Shown here: positions 1 to 6,740 of the stretch, one piece after another
Layout: each line of letters opens with the position of its first letter
Numbering within the stretch: the stretch's first letter is position 1
DNA from: Panacagrimonas sp052386745
GTDB lineage: Bacteria > Pseudomonadota > Gammaproteobacteria > Nevskiales > Nevskiaceae
Assembly (NCBI GenBank): GCA_052386745.1
Contig: JBQTJW010000013.1
Location: forward strand, 1-64,000
Length of the DNA stretch: 64,000 nucleotides
Direction of reading: 5' to 3'
Notes under the pieces: generated by a model
Databases searched by the model: none
Told to the model about the DNA's origin: nothing
The model's input: the letters and a program-made list of their open reading frames with translations, nothing else
Position numbers and translations under genes: made by a program

Positions 1-68
1 AACACCTGCTTGCGCGTCACCTTGCTCGTCCGCGCAAACCCGCTCTCCGCCAAACTGATCTGCTGCAT
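1..68 (-). CDS. IS5-family transposase, N-terminal fragment cut by the window edge
   Basis: Reading the minus strand from the ATG at 68, the 22 visible codons begin MQQISLAESGF and continue with a Thr/Arg/Lys-rich stretch. This resembles the N-terminus of IS5-family DDE transposases (typically M-x-Q-x-x-L/F-A-x-x-G-F followed by TRR/TRK). Only this N-terminal tag is present, so no catalytic residue can be checked. The upstream bases contain a purine-rich GGGAGGGACGCG stretch that could serve as ribosome binding site. The family call rests on similarity of a short stretch and is moderate. Confidence 0.6.
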   Translation of the reverse strand, partial: MQQISLAESGFARTSKVTRKQV

Positions 69-123
69 CGCGTCCCTCCCGTTACACGCGATTCAGTAGC
101 AATACCTGTGCAGAGTTTCCCTA
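1..123 (-). mobile_element. Left end of an IS5-type insertion sequence
   Basis: The transposase fragment starts 55 bases inside a boundary at about 123. The boundary is inferred because the IS630-type reading frame on the other strand becomes recognisable only from 125 onward and runs into a TAG at 122-124. The minus strand at 122-101 (AGGGAAACTCTGCACAGG...) is a plausible terminal inverted repeat, but the other end lies outside the window and cannot be compared. A CTAG at 121-124 matches the YTAR target preference reported for parts of this family. Confidence 0.5.
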
Positions 124-124
124 G

Positions 125-268
125 GCATGGCTCAAGCGACATGCCCTGGCCAACTTCTGCCCGCACTCGCTGACCGAACTCAAATCCACCTCATGCCGAA
201 AACTGCGCAGCGCCCAGAATTGTCAATCCATCATCACCGCTTGCTGGAAACAGGCTGAGCTGTGGTGA
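125..268 (+). pseudogene. C-terminal remnant of an IS630-type transposase
   Basis: Frame 125-268 encodes 47 residues beginning AWLKRHALANFCPHSL and ending ACWKQAELW before a TGA at 266-268. This is the characteristic C-terminal tail of IS630/Tc1-like transposases (W-A-W-L-K-R-x-A, then S-A-Q-x-x-x-x-I-I-x-A-C-W-K-Q-A-x-L-W). There is no start codon and the reading frame is closed immediately upstream by a TAG at the IS5-type boundary. It is therefore a broken gene, apparently interrupted by the neighbouring insertion. The frame is too short to appear among ordinary ORF calls. Confidence 0.75.
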
Positions 269-333
269 TGTCATTGGTTAAGTAAAGATCAATAGGCGCT
301 ATCGGACAGATCCATAGGCCTGCCCGTACAAAC

Positions 334-365
334 GTGATGACTAACATCACCTGTGATGTGATAAT
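334..365 (+). promoter_or_regulatory. Operator repeats and -10 box of the toxin-antitoxin promoter
   Basis: The half-site GTGATG occurs at 334-339, its reverse complement CATCAC at 345-350, and GTGATG again at 353-358. The last two form a perfect inverted repeat with a 2-base spacer. A GATAAT -10 box at 360-365 follows at once and lies six bases before the antitoxin ATG. Ribbon-helix-helix antitoxins typically autorepress by binding such repeats, so this is a likely operator (inference). No good -35 or Shine-Dalgarno is visible, which suggests a leaderless transcript. Confidence 0.6.
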
Positions 366-371
366 CATTGC

Positions 372-614
372 ATGAACTTCAGCGTCCACTTCGATCCGGA
401 AACGGTTGCGCGCCTCGGCGCTGCGGTGGATCGCGTGGGCCTGACGCGGAACCGCATCATCGTCAGCGCCGTGAAGGAGTGGCTGGTGCGGAACGAGGCC
501 CGTGAATGGCCGGAAGATCTGCGCGATCACTGGCGCAATCCCGCGCCCGAGCTCGGTGCCGGCCCGGCCGATTTCGAGCCCTGGCGTCCCGCGGTCCAGA
601 TCGAATCCCGATGA
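372..614 (+). CDS. Ribbon-helix-helix (CopG-like) antitoxin
   Basis: This 80-residue protein has the layout of a type II antitoxin. An N-terminal ribbon-helix-helix DNA-binding part (MNFSVHFDPETVARL, then a helix and a second helix around IIVSAVKEWLV) precedes a charged C-terminus that would wrap the toxin. It overlaps the following PIN-domain gene by 4 bases (ATGA), the usual arrangement for translationally coupled antitoxin/toxin pairs. It probably binds the GTGATG/CATCAC repeats just upstream and represses the operon. No Shine-Dalgarno precedes the ATG, and the -10 box is only six bases away. Functional pairing is inferred from context. Confidence 0.8.
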   Translation: MNFSVHFDPETVARLGAAVDRVGLTRNRIIVSAVKEWLVRNEAREWPEDLRDHWRNPAPELGAGPADFEPWRPAVQIESR

Positions 615-1021
615 AATACATGATGGACGCCGGCACGCTGTCGGCGGCCCTGCGCGGCCGCCTGCCCGTGGTGCTCAAGCTGGCGGAACTTGGACCGGGC
701 GAGGTGGCCATGTCGGTGTTCAGCCGCATGCAGGTGGAGATTGGCCTGCGCACGCAGCCACGTGCTCAGGCCCGATACGCGCGTCTGCTGCGGGCGCTGG
801 CCGAGTCGGTGCGCATTGTGGAATTCGGCGAAGTGGAGGCTCGGCAGGCGGCGACCTTGGGCGCCTATCTGGAATCGGGTGGTGAGCGCATCGGGCCCAT
901 GGAACTGATGCTTGCGGCCCAGGCGATGACCCATCGCTACACGCTGGTGGCCGAGGACATCGCGCCCTATCGCATGGTCACGGGCCTGAACGTTGAGAAC
1001 TGGCTGGGGAAAACTCCCTGA
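611..1021 (+). CDS. PIN-domain toxin (VapC-like ribonuclease)
   Basis: The 136-residue product matches the VapC layout. A first acidic residue D6 follows a short beta strand, E43 sits in the central helix (VEIGLR), an acidic pair lies near the C-terminus (E98 in GPMELMLAA and D116 in LVAED), and the tail reads GLNVENW. In most VapC proteins the third acid is Asp (GPxDxxIAA), so Glu at 98 is a conservative change. The DTN motif also reads DAG here, losing the usual Thr/Asn. Such toxins cleave RNA with Mg2+ and are neutralised by the upstream antitoxin. The start ATG overlaps the antitoxin stop. Whether the altered site is active is unknown. Confidence 0.8.
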   Translation: MKYMMDAGTLSAALRGRLPVVLKLAELGPGEVAMSVFSRMQVEIGLRTQPRAQARYARLLRALAESVRIVEFGEVEARQAATLGAYLESGGERIGPMELMLAAQAMTHRYTLVAEDIAPYRMVTGLNVENWLGKTP

Positions 1022-1056
1022 TTCTGTTTGGAAACTCAAAAATAGAAGGTGTCGAA

Positions 1057-2139
1057 ATGAAGCGAATCGTGAACTTCAGCGCGGGCCCGGCAACGCTCCC
1101 GCTCCCGGTGCTGCAGCAGGTCCAGGAGGAGCTGCTGGACTGGCGCGGCTCGGGCATGTCGGTGATGGAAATGTCGCACCGCGACAAGGAGTTCATGAGC
1201 ATAGCCGCCGAGGCCGAAAAGGATCTGCGCGAACTCGCTGGGATTCCGGCCAATTACAAGGTGTTGTTCATGCAGGGCGGCGCCACCGCGCAGTTTTCGC
1301 TGGTGCCGCTCAACCTGCTGCGCGGCAAGACCAGCGCGGATTACGTGCTCACGGGCGACTGGGGTAAGAAGGCGGCCAAGGAGTGTGGCAAGTACGGCAA
1401 GGCCAACGTCGTGGCTTCGAGCGAGGCCGACAAGTTCACCCACATTCCCGACGTTTCCGCGTGGAAGCTGGACCCGAACGCGGCCTACGTGCACATCACG
1501 CCCAACGAGACCATTCACGGAGTGGAATTCCAGTACGTGCCGGACACCCACGGCGTGCCGCTGGTAGCGGACATGTCGTCCAACATCCTGTCGCGCCCGC
1601 TGAACGTGGCCAAGTACGGGCTGATCTATGGCGGCGCACAGAAGAACGTCGGGCCTGCGGGCCTCACCATCGTGATCGTGCGCGAGGACCTCATCGGGCA
1701 GGCCGCAGCCCTCACGCCGGGCGTGTTCGACTACAAGTCGGCGGCCGACAACGACTCCATGCTCAACACGCCGCCGTGCTTTGCCTGGTACGTGTCGGGG
1801 CTGGTGTTCAAGTGGATTCGCAGCGAGGGCGGCCTGGCCGAAATCGGCCGCCGCAACGAGCGCAAGGCCAGGCTGCTGTACGACTACATCGACGGGCAGG
1901 ACTTCTACCGCAACCCGGTGGCAAAAAAGGACCGTTCCTGGATGAACGTACCCTTCACCCTCGCCAACGCCGACCTCGATGCCGACTTCCTGAAGGGCGC
2001 CAAGGCCGCGAGCCTCAACGGCATGAAGGGCCACCGCGCGGTGGGCGGCATGCGCGCGTCGCTCTACAACGCCATGCCGGAATCGGGCGTGGCGGCGCTG
2101 GTGGACTACATGAAGGAATTCGCAAGGACCCGTGGCTGA
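1057..2139 (+). CDS. serC: Phosphoserine aminotransferase
   Basis: This 360-residue class V aminotransferase starts MKRIVNFSAGPATLP, a SerC hallmark, and has the usual length. The PLP lysine is K196 in GGAQKNVGPAG. It converts 3-phosphohydroxypyruvate and glutamate to phosphoserine, and can also serve pyridoxal phosphate synthesis. It heads a run of plus-strand genes with overlaps or short gaps, which implies one transcription unit with serA and the aromatic genes. GAAGG eight bases before the ATG can act as ribosome binding site. gyrA, the common left neighbour in related genomes, is absent; the toxin-antitoxin pair takes its place. Confidence 0.97.
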   Translation: MKRIVNFSAGPATLPLPVLQQVQEELLDWRGSGMSVMEMSHRDKEFMSIAAEAEKDLRELAGIPANYKVLFMQGGATAQFSLVPLNLLRGKTSADYVLTGDWGKKAAKECGKYGKANVVASSEADKFTHIPDVSAWKLDPNAAYVHITPNETIHGVEFQYVPDTHGVPLVADMSSNILSRPLNVAKYGLIYGGAQKNVGPAGLTIVIVREDLIGQAAALTPGVFDYKSAADNDSMLNTPPCFAWYVSGLVFKWIRSEGGLAEIGRRNERKARLLYDYIDGQDFYRNPVAKKDRSWMNVPFTLANADLDADFLKGAKAASLNGMKGHRAVGGMRASLYNAMPESGVAALVDYMKEFARTRG

Positions 2140-2149
2140 GCCGGCACCC

Positions 2150-3352
2150 ATGTTCAAGATCCAGACCCTCAACAACATCTCCCTGCTCGGGCTCGACCGT
2201 CTGCCGCGCGCGCGGTACGAGGTGGCGTCCGACCTCGGCCACCCCGACGCGGTCCTGGTGCGCTCGGCGGACATGCACAAGCTGGACATCCCGGCTTCGG
2301 TGAAAGCCGTCGGCCGCGCCGGCGCGGGTACCAACAACATCCCGGTCGCCGCCCTGACCCGGCGCGGCGTACCGGTGTTCAACGCGCCTGGCGCCAATGC
2401 CAACGCGGTGAAGGAACTGGTGCTTGCCGGCCTGCTGCTGGCGGCGCGCAACATCGCGCCCGCGCTGGATTTCGTGAAGAAGCTGGACGGCGACGACAAG
2501 GCCATGCACGAGGCGGTGGAAGCCGGCAAGAAGAAGTTCGTCGGCTTCGAGCTGCCGGGCCGCAGCCTGGGCGTGATCGGCCTGGGCGCCATCGGCGTCA
2601 AGGTCGCTAATGCCGCGCTGGAGATGGGCATGGAAGTCTGGGGCTTCGACCCCGCCATGACGGTGCAGAACGCTTGGAAGCTGGATGCGCGGGTGCGGCA
2701 GGCGCTGTCGGTGGACGACCTGATGTCACGCTCGCAGTGCGTGACCGTGCATGTGCCGCTGCTCGACGCCACGCGCGGCCTGATCAATGCCGACCGCCTG
2801 AAGCTGCTCAAGAAGCAGGGCGTGATCCTGAATTTTGCGCGCGAGGCCATCGTCGACGAGGCGGCGGTGATCGAGGCGCTCGGCACCGGCGCGCTGCACG
2901 CCTATGTCTGCGACTTTCCGTCCAACGCGCTCAAGGGCAATCCGCGGGTCATCGCCACGCCGCACCTGGGCGCGTCCACCAACGAGGCGGAGGACAACTG
3001 CGCGGTGATGGTCGCCGATCAGCTTCGCGAGTTCCTGGAGTTCGGCAACATCACCAACTCGGTGAATTTCCCCGAGGCGGTGCTGCCGCTGCTGCCGGGC
3101 AAGACCCGCCTGTGCATCTCCAACGCCAACGTGCCCAACATGGTCGGCCAGATTTCCACCACCCTGGCCAAGCACAACCTCAACATCGCCGACCTTCTGA
3201 ACAAGTCGCGCGGGGACATCGCCTACACCCTGGTGGATATCGACTCGGCCGTCCCTGTGCGCGCGGTGGACGAGCTGCAGAGCATCGAGGGCGTGCGCAA
3301 CGTGCGGGTGATCGCAGGCGGTTCAGTGCCTATAATCCGGGCTGCTATCTGA
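2150..3352 (+). CDS. serA: D-3-phosphoglycerate dehydrogenase, ACT-domain form
   Basis: A protein of about 400 residues catalysing the first step of serine synthesis. The NAD-binding fold shows GLGAIGVKVANAALEMG with a downstream Asp (GFDP). Catalytic residues of the 2-hydroxyacid dehydrogenase family are visible: the Arg in NFAREAIVDE, and the His in TPHLGAST. An ACT domain (from about RLCISNANVPNMVG) at the C-terminus suggests serine feedback control. I chose ATG 2150 because family members begin MFKIQTLN. A GTG at 2132 would add six residues and overlap serC. Substrate pathway and neighbour serC agree. Confidence 0.93.
   Translation: MFKIQTLNNISLLGLDRLPRARYEVASDLGHPDAVLVRSADMHKLDIPASVKAVGRAGAGTNNIPVAALTRRGVPVFNAPGANANAVKELVLAGLLLAARNIAPALDFVKKLDGDDKAMHEAVEAGKKKFVGFELPGRSLGVIGLGAIGVKVANAALEMGMEVWGFDPAMTVQNAWKLDARVRQALSVDDLMSRSQCVTVHVPLLDATRGLINADRLKLLKKQGVILNFAREAIVDEAAVIEALGTGALHAYVCDFPSNALKGNPRVIATPHLGASTNEAEDNCAVMVADQLREFLEFGNITNSVNFPEAVLPLLPGKTRLCISNANVPNMVGQISTTLAKHNLNIADLLNKSRGDIAYTLVDIDSAVPVRAVDELQSIEGVRNVRVIAGGSVPIIRAAI
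3331..3336 (+). promoter_or_regulatory. Perfect TATAAT inside the 3' end of serA
   Basis: A consensus -10 hexamer lies near the end of serA, about 290 bases before pheA. No convincing -35 sits 16-18 bases upstream (GTGATC is the nearest). It could provide an internal promoter for the pheA-to-aroA segment. In this GC-rich DNA a perfect TATAAT is rare enough to record, but function is unproven. Confidence 0.3.
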
Positions 3353-3419
3353 CCCGCTGGCGGAGCCGCAACATGGATGCCCCGAACGTCCGCTCGGCAA
3401 GCTCTCCCTGGCCCGGGAT

Positions 3420-3629
3420 GTGGAGGATCTCGTGGCCATCCAGGGGGAGACCCACGGCATCGACGCCTTGTCTTTCGATCCGCGATGCGCGTTTCATCGG
3501 GCCGGCCTTGCGACTGTTCACCACGAAGCCGTCGACGGAGTGTGGATCTTCCAGGCTATCGAACACGGCCTCAGCATTCTCACGCCCGATCCGATGATCC
3601 GACTCGACTCCATCCAGACTCTCCCGTAA
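3420..3629 (+). CDS. Small hypothetical protein overlapping pheA start
   Basis: A frame open without stop through most of the serA-pheA gap encodes at least 69 residues from GTG 3420 (VEDLVAIQGETHGIDALSF...) and ends in TAA at 3627-3629, sharing one base with the pheA ATG. Third codon positions are mostly G or C, as in neighbouring genes, and the composition is protein-like. No Shine-Dalgarno stands before the GTG, and the frame continues upstream without an ATG (GKLSLARDVEDL...). The true start may be CTG 3357 or involve a shift from ATG 3373, which follows a GGAG. I do not recognise the family, and it may be a decaying gene. Confidence 0.35.
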   Translation: MEDLVAIQGETHGIDALSFDPRCAFHRAGLATVHHEAVDGVWIFQAIEHGLSILTPDPMIRLDSIQTLP

Positions 3630-4720
3630 TGAAGACCGTCTCCGAAGCGCGGGAAAAGATCGACGCCCTGGACGTGCAGATCCAGCAGCTGATCTCCCGG
3701 CGCGCACGCATCGCGCAGGAAGTTGCGAAGCTCAAGCAAGGGCAGGGCGACACGGGCGATCACTACCGCCCTTCGCGCGAGGCCGAGGTACTGCGCCGCG
3801 CCATCGAGCGCAACCACGGCCCTGAAGGCGGCCCGCTCACCGACGAGGTGATGGCGCGGCTCATGCGCGAAATCATGTCCGCCTGCCTGTCGCTGGAATC
3901 ACCGCTGACCGTGGCCTACCTCGGTCCCGAAGGCACCTACACCCAGTCCGCCGCGCTCAAGCACTTCGGCGATTCGGTCACGGCCCGCCCGCTGGCGGCG
4001 GTGGACGAAATCTTCCGCGACGTGGAATCCGGCGCCGCCGACTACGGCGTGGTGCCGGTTGAAAATTCCATTGGCGGCGTGGTCACGCACACGCTCGACG
4101 CGCTGGTACACACGCGCCTGCGCATCTGCGGCGAGGTGATGCTCCCGGTGCATCACCACCTGCTGTCGCGCGAAACCAGCCTGGGCGCGGTGGGCACCGT
4201 GTACGCGCACGCGCAGTCCTTTGCGCAGACGCGCAAGTGGCTGGACACGCGCATGCCGCGCGCCGAGCGCGAGGTGGTCTCCAGCAACGGCGAGGCGGCA
4301 CGGATTGCGGCGGACCACGGTGGCGCGGCCATCGCCGGCCTGCCGGCGGCGCGTCTCTACGGGCTCAACATCCTGGCCTCCAACATCGAGGACGACCCCG
4401 GCAACACCACGCGCTTTCTGGTCATTGGCAAGCAGGACCCCAGCGCCACCGGCGCGGACATCACGTCCCTGGTGGCCACCGCGCACCGCAACCAGCCGGG
4501 CGCGCTGTTCTCGCTGCTCAAGCCCCTGGCCGACAGCCAGGTGGACATGACGCGCATCGAATCGCGCCCCGTGCGCGGCTCGGCCGTGCCGGACTACTAC
4601 TTCTTCATCGACTTCGGCGGCCACGCCAGCGACGCGGCCATCCGCACCGTGCTCGACCAAGTGCGCGCCAATGCCGCCTTCTTCAAAATACTGGGTTCGT
4701 ACCCCCGGGCCGTGATGTGA
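3629..4720 (+). CDS. pheA: Bifunctional chorismate mutase/prephenate dehydratase (P-protein)
   Basis: At 363 residues this matches the usual P-protein. It carries an AroQ chorismate mutase helix bundle (about 1-90, AREKIDALDVQIQQLISRR), then a prephenate dehydratase domain (from TVAYLGPEGTYTQ, with the catalytic TRF in GNTTRFLVIG), then an ACT domain with GALFSLL and the ESRP phenylalanine-binding motif (about 280-363). It converts chorismate to phenylpyruvate and is probably inhibited by phenylalanine. A longer open frame to 3377 exists, but its N-terminal part is not P-protein-like, so ATG 3629 was chosen. Its stop overlaps hisC by one base. Confidence 0.96.
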   Translation: MKTVSEAREKIDALDVQIQQLISRRARIAQEVAKLKQGQGDTGDHYRPSREAEVLRRAIERNHGPEGGPLTDEVMARLMREIMSACLSLESPLTVAYLGPEGTYTQSAALKHFGDSVTARPLAAVDEIFRDVESGAADYGVVPVENSIGGVVTHTLDALVHTRLRICGEVMLPVHHHLLSRETSLGAVGTVYAHAQSFAQTRKWLDTRMPRAEREVVSSNGEAARIAADHGGAAIAGLPAARLYGLNILASNIEDDPGNTTRFLVIGKQDPSATGADITSLVATAHRNQPGALFSLLKPLADSQVDMTRIESRPVRGSAVPDYYFFIDFGGHASDAAIRTVLDQVRANAAFFKILGSYPRAVM

Positions 4721-5865
4721 TGACTTCTCCCAACCCTTCAGACCTCACCCGCAACGCCCTGCCCGGAATCCTCGGGCTGGAGGCGTACACGCCGGGCATG
4801 CCCATCGACGAACTGCAACGCCGGCTGGGCGTGGCCGACGTCATCAAGCTCGCGTCCAACGAGAACCCGCTGGGCATGAGCCCGCGCGCCCGCGAGGCCC
4901 TGGCGGCGACGATCGCGCGCGACAACCTCGCCCTGTATCCCGACGGCAGCGGCTACCGCCTCAAGCAGAAGATCGCGGCCTACCACGGCATCGCGGCCGA
5001 CCGCATCACGCTCGGCAACGGCTCCAACGACATCCTCGAATTCCTGGCGCGCATCTACGCCGGCCCGGGCCGCGCGGTGATGTTTTCCGACTACGCCTTC
5101 GCGGTGTACCCCATCGCCACCGAGGCGCAGAACGCGGAGGCCGTGCGCGTGCCGGCCTTTCCGCCCGATCACGCCATGCCTTACGGGCACGATCTGAAGG
5201 CGTTCCGGCGCGCGCTGCGCGAGCGGCCCGACGTGAGCCTGGTGTTCGTGGCCAACCCCAACAATCCCACCGGCACCTGGGTGCCGCCGGACGAGATCCT
5301 CGCCTTCCTGGAAGCGGTGCCGCCGCACGTCATCGTCGCGCTCGACGAGGCCTACTGGGACTACCAGGACGTGGCCCTGCGCCCCGATGCACGGCCCTGG
5401 CTGGACCGTTTCCCCAACCTCGTTGTCACGCGTACCTTCTCCAAGATCTACGGCATTGCCGGCCTGCGCGCGGGGTATGCGCTGTCGCACGCCACGGTGG
5501 CCGACCTGCTCAACCGCGTGCGCCAGCCGTTCAACAACAACAGCCTGGCCCTGCTCGCGGCCGAACTGGCCTTGGACGACCAGGACCACGTTCGCCAGTC
5601 GGTGGACCTGAACACGCGCGAGCGCGAGCGCCTGCACCGCGAACTGGTCGCCATGGGCCTGCGCGTGCTGCCGTCGCAGGCCAATTTCGTGACCGTGGGT
5701 TTCGAGCGCGATGCCAAGCCCATCCACCAGGGCCTGCTGGAGCGCGGCATCATTGTGCGGCCCATGGGCTCGTATGCCATGCCGGAGTTCCTGCGCGTGA
5801 CCGTGGGCACCGAGCGCGAGAACGGCCGTTTCCTCTCAGCCCTGTCCGACATTCTCAGGCTCTGA
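4720..5865 (+). CDS. hisC: Histidinol-phosphate/aromatic aminotransferase
   Basis: A 381-residue class I/II PLP aminotransferase of the HisC type. It has KLASNENPLG near the N-terminus, VANPNNPTGT, LDEAYWDY, and the PLP lysine in TFSKIYGIAGLRAGY. It starts on the last base of the pheA stop (TGATG), so translation is likely coupled. HisC2-type enzymes also transaminate phenylpyruvate and 4-hydroxyphenylpyruvate. Its place between pheA and tyrA, with no other his gene nearby, suggests the aromatic role is the main one (inference). The closest alternative name is an aromatic-amino-acid aminotransferase. Confidence 0.92.
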   Translation: MTSPNPSDLTRNALPGILGLEAYTPGMPIDELQRRLGVADVIKLASNENPLGMSPRAREALAATIARDNLALYPDGSGYRLKQKIAAYHGIAADRITLGNGSNDILEFLARIYAGPGRAVMFSDYAFAVYPIATEAQNAEAVRVPAFPPDHAMPYGHDLKAFRRALRERPDVSLVFVANPNNPTGTWVPPDEILAFLEAVPPHVIVALDEAYWDYQDVALRPDARPWLDRFPNLVVTRTFSKIYGIAGLRAGYALSHATVADLLNRVRQPFNNNSLALLAAELALDDQDHVRQSVDLNTRERERLHRELVAMGLRVLPSQANFVTVGFERDAKPIHQGLLERGIIVRPMGSYAMPEFLRVTVGTERENGRFLSALSDILRL

Positions 5866-5869
5866 GCCG

Positions 5870-6733
5870 GTGAGCCGCATCGCGGTGGTGGGCCTGGGCC
5901 TGATCGGGGGCTCGATCGCGCGCGCGCTGCGGGCTGCCGATCCGGCGATCCACATCACCGGCTTCGATCCGGACCCGGAACAGCGCGCCGACGCCGTCGC
6001 GCTCGGGGTGGTGGACGTGGCCGCGGCCAGCGCCGAAGACGCGGTGCAGAGCGTGGAACTCGTGATCCTGGCCGTGCCGGTGCTGCACACCGCCGAGGCC
6101 CTCGCCGCGATCAAGGGCGGGTTGGCCGCGGACGTGATCGTGACCGACGTGGGCAGCACCAAGGTGTCGGTGCTGGGCGACGTGGCGCGCGTGTTCGGAA
6201 ATCTTCCGCCACGCTTCGTGGCCGGACACCCGATTGCCGGCACCGAGAAGAGCGGCGTGGCGGCCTCGACGGCCGAGCTGTTCCGCGAGCGCCGCGTGGT
6301 GCTGACGCCGCACCCAGGCCAGGACCGCGCGGCACTTTCAACGGTGCGCGCGATGTGGGAATCGGTCGGCAGCCGCGTGGTGGAGATGGACGCCGCGCGC
6401 CACGACGCCATCTTCGCCGCCACCTCGCACCTGCCGCACGTGCTGGCCTACGCCTTCGTGGACATGCTGTCGCGGCTGGACACGGCGGACGAGATCTTCC
6501 CCAACGCCGGCGGTGGCTTTCGCGACTTCACCCGCATTGCCAGTTCCAGCCCCGAGATGTGGCACGACATCGTGCGCGCCAACCGCGTGGAAGTGATGCG
6601 CCTTCTCGACCGCCAGATCGGCGAGCTGCGCGAGCTGCTGTCGCTGATGCAGGCCGAACAATGGCCGCAGCTGATGCAGCGCTTCGAGCGCGCCCGCTGC
6701 GCACGCGAGCGCCACCTGTCCCAGATCGAGTAG
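5870..6733 (+). CDS. tyrA: Prephenate dehydrogenase
   Basis: A 287-residue single-domain TyrA. The NAD(P)-binding motif is GLGLIGGSIARAL. Family signatures HPIAGTEKSG, the HLPHVLAYAF helix with substrate-binding His, and FRDFTRIASSSPEMW follow in the expected order. It oxidatively decarboxylates prephenate to 4-hydroxyphenylpyruvate for tyrosine. No chorismate mutase or ACT domain is attached, so tyrosine feedback, if any, acts within the dehydrogenase part. The GTG start lies four bases after the hisC stop. It could also accept arogenate; specificity cannot be read with confidence. Confidence 0.94.
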   Translation: MSRIAVVGLGLIGGSIARALRAADPAIHITGFDPDPEQRADAVALGVVDVAAASAEDAVQSVELVILAVPVLHTAEALAAIKGGLAADVIVTDVGSTKVSVLGDVARVFGNLPPRFVAGHPIAGTEKSGVAASTAELFRERRVVLTPHPGQDRAALSTVRAMWESVGSRVVEMDAARHDAIFAATSHLPHVLAYAFVDMLSRLDTADEIFPNAGGGFRDFTRIASSSPEMWHDIVRANRVEVMRLLDRQIGELRELLSLMQAEQWPQLMQRFERARCARERHLSQIE

Positions 6734-6740
6734 ACCCGCC

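Noticed and set aside
1036..2886. 616-residue open frame on the minus strand across serC and serA
   Set aside because: It is the antisense shadow of two certain genes; composition is His/Arg/Ala-rich and matches no family.
3377..3628. N-terminal extension of pheA by 84 residues
   Set aside because: The extension is Arg/Pro-rich and unlike P-proteins; the chorismate mutase domain begins right at ATG 3629.
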